From positions 62,001 through 126,000 of the forward strand of contig NAJO01000042.1 in the NCBI GenBank assembly GCA_002077065.1: a stretch of 64,000 nucleotides of DNA, written 5' to 3'. This stretch comes from Cryoendolithus antarcticus. Lineage: Eukaryota > Ascomycota > Dothideomycetes > Cladosporiales > Cladosporiaceae. Positions 50,313-60,246 of the stretch are shown here, piece after piece. The first letter of the stretch is position 1. Each line of letters opens with the position of its first letter. A model generated the notes under the pieces. That model was not told the DNA's origin. It did no database searches and worked only from the letters and a program-made list of their open reading frames with translations. A program made the position numbers and the translations under genes.

Positions 50313-50844
50313 TCACCTCCCCTCCACCGTACTCCCACCCTTCCCACCCCTCTTCCGTCCCCGTCTCCTCTTCTTGACGCCCCTCCCATCAGCCTCTCTA
50401 CCCTGCCCCTCCACATCCCCCTTAGCCAACTCCCTCAACCCATGCGCCTCCTCCATAATCGAATCAAACCCAGCACTCTTCTTGTCATCCTTCACCTTCT
50501 TCTCCTTCCAAGCGTTCTCCCCAACTCTGCCAAGCAGTACCTTATCATGACGGAGGGCAAACTTACAGTCCTCGGCTTTGATTTTCTGGCGACGGCTGTA
50601 GGAGGCCGAGAGTGCGGCGTAGTGGCATGTTTCGATGACGAAGGTTGTGAGGATGTCGTCTAGGCAGGCGAGGGCCGAGGCGAGGTGAGGAGTGGGGGAT
50701 TGCGCGGATGTGAGTAGGGATTGGACTGATTTGTGTAGGTCAGGTTGAGCCATAGCTGTGGTGGTTGTGAGTGTGGGTGGACTTACGATCATCAGTTGCA
50801 AAGAATTGGCCCTTTGTGCGGATGCGCGCACGTGGCTCGGTCAT
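50313..50844 (-). CDS. TAF13: TFIID subunit TAF13 (histone-fold)
   Basis: Exons are 50787-50844 and 50313-50725, 156 aa. The spliced protein begins MTEPRARIRTKGQFFATDD|LQSLLTS, the usual TAF13 lead into helix 1. It continues LDDILTTFVIETCHYAALSASYSRRQKIKAEDCKFALRHDKVLLGRV, the conserved histone-fold core with RRQKIKxDDxKFALRxDxxKLGR. A 61-nt intron with a CTGAC branch site fits best. An in-phase acceptor 30 nt earlier would leave only a 31-nt intron. TAF13 pairs with TAF11 in TFIID for RNA polymerase II initiation. The lysine-rich C-terminal tail of about 55 residues is longer than in yeast. Confidence 0.9.
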
Positions 50845-51082
50845 CGTGAAGAGCGCAGCCAGTCTCGTGTGAACATGGACGCGAGGCGTAGTCAATGAAC
50901 AGCTGTACTGATCTACCAATATGCTTGCACGGGGATCTTCGTATTGTTGCTCGTCACCTCGAAGTTGGAGCTCGGCAAAGTTGCCTATCACCTCGAGCGA
51001 CACCTTTCACCTCACCCACTTCACTTCGCCCTGGCCGTCCCAATTATAACACAACCCACTACGACGGAGTCACGACGTCAAA

Positions 51083-51453
51083 ATGGTGGTATGTAACGTG
51101 CTCGCGACTTGGAGAGTCATACTGACGAGTATATAGCTCGGCATATTGAGATTTCAGACACTTCTCATGGTCGTGCTACTCTTCATCTGCACCTGCACAT
51201 ATCTCCACGAGCAGTTTCCCTCTCTCCTTGCCAGGAACAAGTCAGGGTACGCTACGAGTCCCAATGTTTAGACTGCAGGCTTCTGACCGTCCACAGACCT
51301 CTGGGCACCTTGTGGCGAGCAGCACGAATAGGCCAGCGATTAAGCCCATATGTCAGCTTATGCCTCGTCGCAATGACCGTGAGTCTCCCTTGCCTCGACA
51401 GACGGGATCGATCAATACTGACAACATGATAGGTAAGCCTGCTCGTGCAATGA
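51083..51453 (+). CDS. KSH1: Kish/TMEM167 family secretory-pathway protein
   Basis: Four exons: 51083-51088 (six bases, Met-Val), 51137-51246, 51297-51378 and 51433-51453, giving 72 aa. That is the length of yeast Ksh1. The spliced protein reads LGILRFQTLLMVVLLFICTCTYLHEQFPSLLARNKSG, then PLGTLWRAARIGQRLSPYVSLCLVAMT, then VSLLVQ. It matches the Kish pattern: a signal-anchor helix, then H-x-Q-x-PSLL-x-R, W-x-AARxGxRxSPYVSL, and a second helix. The intron ends are GTATGT/TATAG, GTACGC/CACAG and GTGAGT/GATAG, with TACTGAC branch sites. The protein acts early in secretion, at the Golgi or ER. None of the coding pieces is long enough to stand out as an open frame. It starts 238 bases from TAF13, divergently. 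Confidence 0.9.
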
Positions 51454-51781
51454 TGCAGCAGTCGAGTAGACAAGTATGATCTGAAACTTAGCGATGGCGT
51501 TGGGAAGGGAATGTATGAAGCTTGGGGCTATGACCACCACGCAGCCATCACGAAGCAGAGCTGCTGATCTCATGTGCTCCGGTAGAAACGCACTTCACTC
51601 ACGGCGTGAAAGAAATCTCACACGCAAATGGTAGGCTTTGACAAGATCTGAAACAAGCTAACGCATGTCTCCTACATGCCCTTTCCCGCCTCATTGCGTT
51701 CTTCGCGCACTTTCTACTACAAGTCAACTACCATCTCACTTTCCTCTATACACTTCCCACTCATTCATCAACCGAAAGACC
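51454..51781. other. intergenic interval
   Basis: Contains the 3' flank of KSH1 and the leader of the coiled-coil protein; the stretch before 51782 is C/T-rich, as in many fungal leaders. Confidence 0.5.
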
Positions 51782-52241
51782 ATGATCATAACGACCACCC
51801 CCCTCCCCCCACGCCCCAAAATCACGATCCTCACCTCCGCCGAGCTCGAAGCAAAACGCATAGCCCTCTTCACCCACCACAAAGCCACCCTAGCGGAACA
51901 CGAAGCCCTTAACAACGACATCCAAGCCGCGGAAGCCACTCACTCCACCTCATCATTTCAAATCGACGACATGACCGCCCGCATGGAGCGCCTTATGGCA
52001 GATCTGCAGCGACTCACTGCCAAGCAGCAGCGTGATTTGCGGAAGGCAAAGGAACTGATGATGGAAGTGGATGCGAGGCGTACCGAGGCGGGGAGACAGG
52101 CGGGGGAGGGTCCGAGGCGAAGGTATGTCCGCTGGTGGCGGAGTAGGGGTGAGTGGGAGGGATGTGTGCTGACTTGTGAGAAGTCAGGGGATGGGGGAGG
52201 GGATTACGCAGGTGAAGGTTTTTGGAGTGCGGAAGGGGTAA
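51782..52241 (+). CDS. small coiled-coil protein of unknown function
   Basis: Exons are 51782-52122 and 52181-52241, 133 aa. The intron (58 nt) has donor GTATGT, a GCTGAC branch site and acceptor TGTGAG. Residues about 18-100 form heptads (ELEAKRIALFTHHKATLAEHEALNNDIQAAEA..., MTARMERLMADLQRLTAKQQRDLRKAKELMMEVD) typical of a two-stranded coiled coil. The spliced C terminus is GMGEGITQVKVFGVRKG; without splicing the frame would run on into low-quality Gly/Trp/Cys-rich sequence to 52345. I do not recognise the family. Confidence 0.6.
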
Positions 52242-52359
52242 CGGGAATGGCGTTGAGAAGTTGTGTCGGAAGTCGTACTAGCTGGACATCAGTTCCCGAG
52301 ATGGACCACACCGATGCTTGCGATTGCGAAGATTGCAAGTGGTGATTAGTTCGATCTGC

Positions 52360-53376
52360 CTAGTTGTTATTGAAAAGATCCACACCCCACTTCTCCCGAA
52401 AATCGACAGTCCTTCCAGAGTCTCTAGGCTGAGCCAGCCCGTCCAGCGCTTTCACATCCTCATCACTTAGCTTCCGCACATCCAAGTTCGACGCGATTCT
52501 TGAGGGCGTTTGGCTTTTGCCCAGCGGTATCGTACCACGCTGCACAGCCCAGCTCTGCAATAGCTGCCCAGCGTCCATGTCATTCTTCTTCGCCACCCTC
52601 GCAACCGTTTCGTCCTTCAGCAGCGTCGCACCATCGGTCTTCTGTCCCGCAAGTGGCGAGTAGCACGTGATTATGATATCGTGCTTCTTCGCGAAGGCGA
52701 TGATTTCATTCTGCGGCAGCCAAGGATGCACTTCGATCTGATTACAAGAAATCGGAATCTCCTGTGCGTGCTCCAGCAACTCCTCGATCTCGGGGATGCT
52801 AAAGTTCGACAGACCCACAGCCTTCGCTTTGCCCTTCGTGACGCAAGCTTGCATGGCCTTCCAGGTCGGCACAAAGCTCCCCTCCTTACCTGCTAGCTTC
52901 GCAAGATGACTGGCAGAATGCTCCCAGTCGATGACCGGCTTCCCATCCTCCTCCACAGCCCCCATCTCCTCCGGCCCACCGCCGGACGTAGCTTTCTCCA
53001 GCGCCTCCCGAGTCGTAGACTTCCACGCACAGGGCCAATGCGCTAGAAATAAATCCACATATTCCAGTCCCATGCCCTGCAGACACTTGTCCAGACAAAG
53101 CTCGACGTTATCGGGGTGCGAGAAGTGCGGCCAGAACTTCGTGGTAATGAAGATCTCGCTCCTGGGGACACCGGATTCGCGTATGCCGGCGCCAATTTGG
53201 GCGTCGACGCCGTACATCCACGCGCAATCCAAGTGGCGGTAGCCGGCTTTGAGGGCTGTGATGACGGAGTCTTTGGCCCAGCTACCTTCGCCGGCGGCCC
53301 AAGTGCCGAAACCCACAGAGGGGATCTGAGTTGTGCCATTTTGGACTTTGAGAGTGAAGGTCTTGGGTAGAGACAT
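52360..53376 (-). CDS. aldo-keto reductase (second copy)
   Basis: A 338-aa intronless frame from ATG 53376. The AKR catalytic tetrad is D50, Y55 (LDCAWMYG), K80 (ITTKFW) and H113 (LFLAHWP). GLSNFSIPEIEELL, NQIEVHPWLPQNEIIAFAKKHDIIITCYSPLAG and IPLGKSQTPSRIASN (cofactor 2'-phosphate region) follow in order. The length and the LFLAHWP plus LEKATSGGGPEEMG...DWEHSASHLAKLAGKEGS insertion suggest the glycerol/aldose-reductase-like group of fungal AKRs. The substrate is not predictable. It is only distantly similar to the copy at 15159-16128, which has introns, so this is not a recent duplication. Confidence 0.9.
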   Translation of the reverse strand: MSLPKTFTLKVQNGTTQIPSVGFGTWAAGEGSWAKDSVITALKAGYRHLDCAWMYGVDAQIGAGIRESGVPRSEIFITTKFWPHFSHPDNVELCLDKCLQGMGLEYVDLFLAHWPCAWKSTTREALEKATSGGGPEEMGAVEEDGKPVIDWEHSASHLAKLAGKEGSFVPTWKAMQACVTKGKAKAVGLSNFSIPEIEELLEHAQEIPISCNQIEVHPWLPQNEIIAFAKKHDIIITCYSPLAGQKTDGATLLKDETVARVAKKNDMDAGQLLQSWAVQRGTIPLGKSQTPSRIASNLDVRKLSDEDVKALDGLAQPRDSGRTVDFREKWGVDLFNNN

Positions 53377-53984
53377 ATCGGAGGTGGGTAGTGTGGGAAG
53401 TCAAGGTCTGTGGCGATGCTGGCAATGGTCGAGATGATGAATACCCTGCAGATATCTTGGGATGAACTTTGAACTCAGTGCTACTTCGCAATACTTATCA
53501 TAACCCTCTAACAGTTATTTCCCGAAGATCTAGGAACGTCATGTTTCCTAAGGTCGTTTGGAAGGTGGCGTATGTGCGAAGTCGGAATGTCCCAATGCAG
53601 GCATGAGCCGCTCATTCAGCCCTTCGACCCAACGGCAATGCAGACTGTCCACCACACCACATACTTGCAAACAGCCAACATCAAGGCTGCGATCAGCATG
53701 GTCTTGCGATTGCACGTGGCTACCATTCCAGACAACGACATGTGCACCATCGTAGGAGCTGAACGAAAACGTGTGCTACGGATGTATGAGCCCCCCGATG
53801 ATGGGGAGCAAGCACTGGCGCACTGGGTCACGTGAAATAGCTAGGCAACAACTACGCGGCACAGCAGGACTTGGTGGAAGATAGGCTTGTCTGCCTTACA
53901 TGGTAGGTCGCCACTCTCGTCATCTCATTGACTTGTCCGCTTTTTCCACTCTCCGTTGTTGACCTACCAACTGCTTGGAGCATC
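53377..53984. other. divergent intergenic interval
   Basis: Between the aldo-keto reductase (minus) and the F-box gene (plus). Small frames at 53558-53835 are taken as chance. Confidence 0.5.
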
Positions 53985-55367
53985 ATGGCACCCATACTCT
54001 CGCCGGACATCCTGGTATTGGTTTTTGAACATCTCTCAACCCACCTCGACTATGTGACGCTGTGCAATGCCGGCCTAGCGTCCCGCGAGTGGCGATCGTT
54101 ATCTTTGCCTGCTCTCCCCAGGCATGTTGATGTGAGCTCGCACAACAACGGACGCCAGCGTGAGTGGGAGTACCCTGTGTACTATCCCGTCGTGAATGCG
54201 GAAGACAGCTGGGAATACCGACAGCCGAACCTGATAAAGCGCCAACGCGCATTCATCCGCCTGCTTGTTGAGCAGCCGAAGCTGGCAAGGCACGTCCATG
54301 CACTTGCGTGGACGCTCATCTGGCAGAACATCGTCGGCGAGGTCGGACCTGAGGAAATCGAGAGGGCTGATGAGGGTCTTGCGGATCTTGACCGTCGCAC
54401 TTGGGACGTCTTCGCCAGTCCCACAAATGTGAGATATCTCGATTTAGCTTCGCTGCATACGCTCAAAGTTCCGGAGTCTGAATATGTGCGCCAGAATCCA
54501 GCTGTGCTGTTTCCCGGTGTCACCGATCTAAGACTACTCGGATGGACACACCGAGGCTTGGTGAGAAGTATCTTCAGCTCCATCGATGCGACAAAGCTTC
54601 GAAGCCTGCGCCTAGACTACCTCAATGACGAAGGATCACTACCAGATGGCAGGCCTATGAGTGACGACACGAACGACGAGCACAGCCCCCTGCATCGTCA
54701 CGGCTCACTCGGGTCCAGGCAATCGCAGATCATCTCGCCTGAGCTTCAAGAACGTCAAGAGACTGGGCAAGCTTTCATCTTTCCAGGTCCGATGTGGTAC
54801 CCCATGCATCTGCTCACGACGCCCACAGCACGACCACTCAGCTCACTCAAGCACCTCCAAGTCAAGATCCCGCGTGTACACCATTACACAGATACGAGAC
54901 TATATGAAACGATCTTCCACGCAACGGCGGATCTGGTGTCAAAGGCGAGTGCGACACTCATGACTCTGGTCATTGTACTAGGCGAGCACGACAACATCTA
55001 CAAGCCCAAAGGTCCGGGTCAGTGCGGTACCACCCACATGAGACACGTGCATGAGTACGTACCATTCTATGTTCGGTCAGCGGCAGCGTTCTTGGGCTAT
55101 GTCCTGCGGGCTCTGGACGCACATGCCTATCCAAGACTGGAGACGCTAACGTTCAAGGGCTTCACGATCATCGAGCAAGCAAGCGAACGGGATGCCGCGC
55201 AAGCGAATCTTGATGAGACGTGGGAGCTCATCAAAAGTTCTCGCTGGTATAATAAAGCTGGCGGGTTCACGAAGGTGCCGAGCGTAGATCACCGTCGGAT
55301 CTACCACGGATGTGATGAGTATCGGCAAGATCTGAGAGGCTTTGGAGATACGTGGGAGACTAGTTGA
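53985..55367 (+). CDS. F-box protein
   Basis: A 460-aa single-exon frame from ATG 53985. Residues 1-45 (PILSPDILVLVFEHLSTHLDYVTLCNAGLASREWRSLSLPAL) form a classical F-box: L-x-x-D-I-L-x-x-V-F-x-x-L, then T-L-x-x-x-x-L-x-S-R-x-W. The rest is a helical and strand-rich substrate-binding region without clear leucine-rich repeats, though short hydrophobic units (NVRYLDLASLHTLKVPES, VTDLRLLGWTH, KLRSLRLDYLNDE, SLKHLQVKIP) hint at degenerate leucine-rich repeats. It would connect an unknown substrate to the SCF ubiquitin ligase. It is unrelated in sequence to the array at 43.6-49.8 kb. Confidence 0.75.
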   Translation: MAPILSPDILVLVFEHLSTHLDYVTLCNAGLASREWRSLSLPALPRHVDVSSHNNGRQREWEYPVYYPVVNAEDSWEYRQPNLIKRQRAFIRLLVEQPKLARHVHALAWTLIWQNIVGEVGPEEIERADEGLADLDRRTWDVFASPTNVRYLDLASLHTLKVPESEYVRQNPAVLFPGVTDLRLLGWTHRGLVRSIFSSIDATKLRSLRLDYLNDEGSLPDGRPMSDDTNDEHSPLHRHGSLGSRQSQIISPELQERQETGQAFIFPGPMWYPMHLLTTPTARPLSSLKHLQVKIPRVHHYTDTRLYETIFHATADLVSKASATLMTLVIVLGEHDNIYKPKGPGQCGTTHMRHVHEYVPFYVRSAAAFLGYVLRALDAHAYPRLETLTFKGFTIIEQASERDAAQANLDETWELIKSSRWYNKAGGFTKVPSVDHRRIYHGCDEYRQDLRGFGDTWETS

Positions 55368-55748
55368 CCCCGGTATTCATTGCTACATCCTGCTGCGGCC
55401 ATTGCATCGTGCCATTTGGGATTGCACACAGCTGCGTACACTCTCTTAAGGCCTCGGAGGGTCGTCCTCGCCACGCCTACAGCTCGATCCCCTGTACCTT
55501 CACACGCACGGAGCAGATTATGATCACAAGAGCGACTGTGCGCAGCTGAGCTCTGCGATGACAGGTCGGAGCGCTCATGGACGCTTGAGCAAACTTCGTC
55601 CGACAGGTGGTTCGTGAGCGCGCAAAGGGTCCAGGTCCTGTGGACGATATCGGAGGCGATCATCGCTGCTCGGATGTCGGAGTAGTGCTTTGTCGTGGGA
55701 CTGGGTGCCTGAAGCGGATCTAGCATTGCCATGCGGTGCCATAATGCC
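55368..55748. other. convergent intergenic interval
   Basis: 3' flanks of the F-box gene and NAA10. No gene is seen. Confidence 0.5.
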
Positions 55749-56491
55749 TCATTTCGCACTCTCATTCCTCTCCACCAGCTCACCCACTCCCAGCTGCCTT
55801 CCAACTCTCACCTTCCTCTTCGGCTCCCCTGCATCCTTCTCCACCTCCCCCTCCCCACCCTTTCCTTCACTCCCAACCGCAGCCCCCTCATCCTTACCTA
55901 GACTGTCTTCCTCATCACTCTCCTCGTTCAGCGCCTCCTGCTTCAAGTGCTCCAAGTCCATCCGCATACTGAACGCATCCTCACCGTCGGCGTAGTACTT
56001 TGCTTCCGTCCCGATCACTTTGAAGCCCAGGGTGTCTTTGTAGAGTGCCAGGGCAGCGACGTTGGAGACACGGACGTGGAGGGATACGTAGACGCCGTTG
56101 TAGGTTTCGTACATTGCTTTCTCTGCATTACATATATGGTCAGCGTGTAGTCGACTGGAAATTGGCTACAGAACACACGACTCTGCCTCATCAACTTCTC
56201 CGCCAAGCCTAGTCTGCGATGCGTTCGCATGACACTCAGCGACGTTATGTGGCCGTGCTGTATGCCATCTGCAGGATCCTCCTCCATCTTGGCGAGCACA
56301 TAGCCAACAATCTTCGGCGCATCGTAGGGCGTCTTCTTAGGCCGCGAAACATCAACAGCGACATAGCTTAGTTGCGGCCAGCTAAGTGCATGGTAGAGGT
56401 AGTATTTGCAGAAGTAGTTCTCGGGGAGGTTCGTAATATTGGTTTGCTGCACCTGAGGAATGTCCGAGGGGTGGAGGAGGCGGATATCCAT
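55749..56491 (-). CDS. NAA10: N-terminal acetyltransferase A catalytic subunit (Ard1)
   Basis: Exons are 56179-56491 and 55749-56122, 228 aa. The GNAT fold begins [47 protein letters not shown]. The acetyl-CoA site is RRLGLA at about 92-97. The second exon reads [35 protein letters not shown]. The junction (donor C|GTGTGT, acceptor ATGCAG) restores LMRQSQKAMYE, the usual sequence here. This is the catalytic subunit of NatA, which acetylates nascent chains at the ribosome with NAA15. The acidic C-terminal tail ([14 protein letters not shown]...) is common in the family. It diverges from the conserved gene at 56792. Confidence 0.93.
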
Positions 56492-56791
56492 GATGGAGGC
56501 TGTGGAGGTAGATCGAAAAGCTGTTCAAGCCTGTGCCGACCAGATACGTACAACGGCAACTACGACCCCGGTATGTGAAGTGAAGTCCAAACTCTTGGCA
56601 GTCACTCGGATCATTCCCCCGCCTGCCCGCACCTGTCACATGTGGGCAGAAGAATAGCCGACCCCTGTCCTTAGGCGCCGCGACTACTGCAGGTCCCACG
56701 ACGCGCGAAGCTTTCGCATGGCCCTGTCCTCGAGTCCTGACCCGCCGCCTTAGCTCGCCCCAAGTCCTCGGCCAGAGGCGGCACCTCCCAC
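56492..56791. other. divergent promoter interval
   Basis: 300 bases between the NAA10 (minus) and 56792 (plus) start codons; presumed shared promoter. Confidence 0.5.
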
Positions 56792-58234
56792 ATGCCCTCC
56801 CTCTCCTCTTCCTCAAGCAGTGTCTTTGGTCGCTTCAAACGCCACCCGAGTGAGATCGCGGCCTTCCCAGGTCTCGTTGAGGAGACTCCACCAGCGAGTA
56901 CTGCGGTACCTGGGGGCGGTAGTGGGGAGCTGCGAGTCCATAAGAGGGATAGCAGTATACTGTCACTGTCCTCTAGCGTTCAGGAGCTGCGGAGGAGTGT
57001 CTCACTACGATCTCACAAGTCCCAGCCCAGTGGGTCGTCCCTTGGACATCGATCTCGACTGTCGTCTGCACACGTACCCACGTCGGAATCCTTCTCACCT
57101 ACAGACAGCGGAGACTTACCCGAACGGCCACGGACTCGCAACAGACTCGGCTCACCATTGGCCCACGGACAGACGGCTGCCAAATCTGGCGATAATCTGA
57201 CCGGGCTCGCGCACCCGCCTGCTGGGCCCATTCCACTTACCAGTGCCACACCGGCGGGTCCGGCGCCACACTCACGCATGCCCGCTCAAATGGTCCCCAA
57301 CATCGATGTGTACAAGCGTCATGTACCCGACCGCCCTAGCTTGGGCTCACAGATGAGCTTCGCAAGCCAGAGCACCATGAACGGCCCAGCATTGCTTCCA
57401 CCGCCGCCAACGCAGTCGGTCGGGAGCCAGAATCCAAGTGCACTGTATCAGCAGATACGCGAGACCGCAGCGAAGAGGATGGCGACGATTGAGTACCTCA
57501 AGCGGGTGCACGAGGGGGATGTGTACTACTTTAGCACGCTGCACTATTCGCCGAATGCTGTAGGAGGTCTGCCGTCTATGAATACACACAGGCTTGGACG
57601 AAGGTCGACCAGCTATCTGCTGCTGGGCTACAGTTTACCCGCGTTGCTGGACATGAACTCTGGCAGCCCGCTGGAATACCTTAGAGCACTCTCATCGCTG
57701 CTGCAAGAGTTCGAAACATATCAGAACCTGAGTGGCTACGATACGACAGGAAGCAGTCTGAGCAGAGGCAGAATGGGCCAAATACTCAAGAGCGGCATGG
57801 GCTTGGGCAAAGGTGCAGGGAAAGGCCGAAGAGCCAGCGCCACCACAGACAGCTTCATGTCGGACTCGCAGCACAGTAGCTTGCCGGCCGCAAGCTCGCT
57901 GAGAAGTCCACAAGAGAATGCATCGCCTTTTAACTTCTCTGGCTTGGACTTCCAGCACCTGCTCACGCCTAATCTGCCCTTTGACCCAGACTTTGGCACG
58001 ACGTTCGCGACACTGTGTGATACGCTAACAGACACCTACGCGAATCTACTCGGTTTAGTGACTGGTCCGGAACTCTGCACGATGTCTGTTGGCGACGCGT
58101 TCGTCAAGGCTGACAAGGCTGTGCGGAAAATCCTCGTCGCGAATGTTATGCGGGAATTCGAGGACAGCACTCGCGCTGGGGTTAAGAGTGAAGTTGCTGG
58201 GCTGCAACGGCTTGTGCTCGGTGGGCTTATGTAG
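56792..58234 (+). CDS. conserved fungal protein of unknown function
   Basis: A 480-aa intronless frame. Residues 1-210 are Ser/Pro-rich and disordered. Residues about 220-310 (ALYQQIRETAAKRMATIEYLKRVHEGDVYYFSTLHYSP..., TSYLLLGYSLPALLDMNSGSPLEYLRALSSLLQEFETYQ) and about 385-480 (FQHLLTPNLPFDPDFGTTFATLCDTLTDTYANLLGLV..., ADKAVRKILVANVMREFEDSTRAGVKSEVAGLQRLVL) are helical and look conserved. I remember such blocks from uncharacterised Pezizomycotina proteins but no function. A Gly-rich linker (about 325-345) separates the two blocks. No catalytic motif is visible. Confidence 0.65.
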   Translation: MPSLSSSSSSVFGRFKRHPSEIAAFPGLVEETPPASTAVPGGGSGELRVHKRDSSILSLSSSVQELRRSVSLRSHKSQPSGSSLGHRSRLSSAHVPTSESFSPTDSGDLPERPRTRNRLGSPLAHGQTAAKSGDNLTGLAHPPAGPIPLTSATPAGPAPHSRMPAQMVPNIDVYKRHVPDRPSLGSQMSFASQSTMNGPALLPPPPTQSVGSQNPSALYQQIRETAAKRMATIEYLKRVHEGDVYYFSTLHYSPNAVGGLPSMNTHRLGRRSTSYLLLGYSLPALLDMNSGSPLEYLRALSSLLQEFETYQNLSGYDTTGSSLSRGRMGQILKSGMGLGKGAGKGRRASATTDSFMSDSQHSSLPAASSLRSPQENASPFNFSGLDFQHLLTPNLPFDPDFGTTFATLCDTLTDTYANLLGLVTGPELCTMSVGDAFVKADKAVRKILVANVMREFEDSTRAGVKSEVAGLQRLVLGGLM

Positions 58235-58887
58235 CACATGGGTCGACGGCGCGATGGGAACTCTCCTGGCGCATGAGGGATGTGGGGACGATATTCACGA
58301 TTTGATGATGAGGAAAGCAATGCAAGCACGCGCAAAGATAGTCACATGATGTCGAGATACCCATATTAATAACACTGCTTGACTTGCTATACTTCCGTAA
58401 CGCCGTATATCAGCCCTCTCTGCGTGAGCGCGTTCGCATTTTTCACGTTGCTAGAGCCGAGAAGACTTTTGCGATATCGGTTGACCAATGGCGGCTTGCG
58501 GCGGCTTATGGCGGCGGAACACCACACACTCATTGACCAAGGGAAGTTTCAGTGATAATAATGTCGGTCGCCAACGCCTCACAACGCATTTCATCTCCGG
58601 TATTCGTAGCCCAGAGGACAATTTGGCGTCATATCGCATCGTAGGGCGGGCTTGTAGTCCCAAGACCGGGGTTGATGGCCAATGCAAAGCGATAAGAGTC
58701 ACAGTCTCTGCCGCTTTCCGTGCACGGGAGGTCGTGTAGGAACTTTCTTGTTGACTTCACCTTTCTCTTTGCCATTGACTACATATATTGCTTGCTGCAT
58801 TTCCCTTACCGACTAACCTCCTGACTTCCCAATCTACCCAGCAAGCCGACAACATCCACTCGTGGCAACATCACCCCATCAACCATA
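58235..58887. promoter_or_regulatory. intergenic interval / promoter of the branched-chain aminotransferase
   Basis: Contains CCAAT boxes at 58485-58489 and 58679-58683, a G/C-rich run with repeated GGCGGC units around 58490-58516 and a TATATT-like element near 58793-58798, about 90 bases before the start codon. A GAGTCA element near 58686 resembles, with one mismatch, the Gcn4/CpcA box. The role is inferred only from position. Confidence 0.35.
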
Positions 58888-60246
58888 ATGACTCCCGCAT
58901 CACTTCCCACTCCGGAATCCTCAGGCACATCGACACCCACCTCCACAACCGCAGCATCAAGCCTCACAGCAGCCGGAATCAAACACCAACAACCCGCCAC
59001 AAATGGCCATGGCGACTCCTCCCTCTCCCCGTTAGACGCCTCCCGCATGACTTTCACGCAATGCACCACCCCCCGCGAAGTCCCCGAGCCCAACAGCCCC
59101 GAAGTCATGGCCCAGAAAACCTGCACAGACCACATGGTTACCGCGCGCTGGACGTCGACGTCAGGCTGGGAAGCGCCAGAGCTGAAACCGTATGGTCCTT
59201 TCAGCATTATGCCAACGGCGTCGGTGCTGCATTACGCCACTGAGTGTTTTGAGGGGTTGAAATTGTACCGCGGCCATGACGGGAAGTTGCGACTCTTCCG
59301 CCCATCGCGGAATTGCGAACGTATGCGTCGATCTTGCGCTCGCATCGCGCTACCCGATTTCGATGCCAAGGAACTGGAGAAGATGATCATTGCTCTTTGC
59401 GCAAGAGATGGTGCGAAGTGGCTCCCTGCTTCCTCGGCTGAGGGCTCATTTCTCTACATTCGGCCGACTATGATCTCTACGGACCCTGCGCTCGGCGTGC
59501 AACGGCCCAAGGAAGCTCTGCTCTATGTCATCCTGGCCTGCTTTCCGGATATGTCACGCTCGCTCGCCACGCCCGCTCCTCCAGCGCTAGCCGGTGCAGC
59601 GAACGGCAACGGGCACAGCGAGACGAAGAAGGAGATTCAGGGCTTGAAGCTGTTGGCGTCTAATGAAGACAGTATCCGTGCCTGGCCAGGCGGGTTTGGC
59701 TACGCGAAACTTGGCGCGAATTACGGTCCCTCTCTGGTAGCGCAGGGCGAGGCTCGAGCTAGAGGCTTTGACCAAGTGCTCTGGCTCTTCGGGGAAGATT
59801 GTAACGTCACTGAAGCCGGCGCATCGAACTTCTTTGTCGTGTGGCGAAACAAGTCCACTTCCAAACTCGAGCTCGTCACCGCGCCGCTTACCGAGCGCAT
59901 AATCCTGGAAGGCGTCACCCGTGCCTCCATCCTCGACCTCGCTCGCGAGCGCCTCACAAAAGCACAAGGTAGTCTCGAGTCTGTGGAAGTCGTAGAGCGC
60001 AAATTCACCATGCACGATCTGCTCGAAGCTGCTGATGAAGGGCGATTGGTAGAGGCTTTCGCGGCAGGTACAGCGTTCTTCGTCGCGCCTGTGGAGTTGA
60101 TTCACTTCAGAGGACGAGAAGTTGAAGTACCTGTGCAAGGTGAGACCGGTGACTACGCTAAGATGCTGAAGTCGTGGTTGAGCAATATTATGTATGGGAA
60201 GGAGGCGCATGAGTGGGGGGTTGAGGTTGAGGAGGTGGAGGCATAG
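58888..60246 (+). CDS. branched-chain amino-acid aminotransferase
   Basis: A 452-aa intronless frame from ATG 58888. Fold class IV PLP enzyme: LKPYGPFSIMPTASVLHYATECFEGLKLYRGHDGKLRLFRPSRNCERMRRS, then LYIRPTMISTDPALGV, then GYAKLGANYGPSL with the PLP lysine at K274, then VTEAGASNFFVVW and TERIILEGVTRASILDLAR. It interconverts Leu, Ile and Val with their 2-oxo acids. The N-terminal 60 residues are Ser/Thr/Pro-rich with few Arg, so a mitochondrial presequence is not obvious; a cytosolic form is plausible. An extra Asn/Gly/Lys-rich loop (about 232-247) is inserted before the PLP lysine. It converges with the RecQ gene. Confidence 0.92.
   Translation: MTPASLPTPESSGTSTPTSTTAASSLTAAGIKHQQPATNGHGDSSLSPLDASRMTFTQCTTPREVPEPNSPEVMAQKTCTDHMVTARWTSTSGWEAPELKPYGPFSIMPTASVLHYATECFEGLKLYRGHDGKLRLFRPSRNCERMRRSCARIALPDFDAKELEKMIIALCARDGAKWLPASSAEGSFLYIRPTMISTDPALGVQRPKEALLYVILACFPDMSRSLATPAPPALAGAANGNGHSETKKEIQGLKLLASNEDSIRAWPGGFGYAKLGANYGPSLVAQGEARARGFDQVLWLFGEDCNVTEAGASNFFVVWRNKSTSKLELVTAPLTERIILEGVTRASILDLARERLTKAQGSLESVEVVERKFTMHDLLEAADEGRLVEAFAAGTAFFVAPVELIHFRGREVEVPVQGETGDYAKMLKSWLSNIMYGKEAHEWGVEVEEVEA

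Noticed and set aside
51665..52345. 226-codon unspliced version of the coiled-coil protein
   Set aside because: The tail after residue 113 is low-quality Gly/Trp/Cys-rich sequence, while a good GTATGT...GCTGAC...AG intron gives a sensible short ending.
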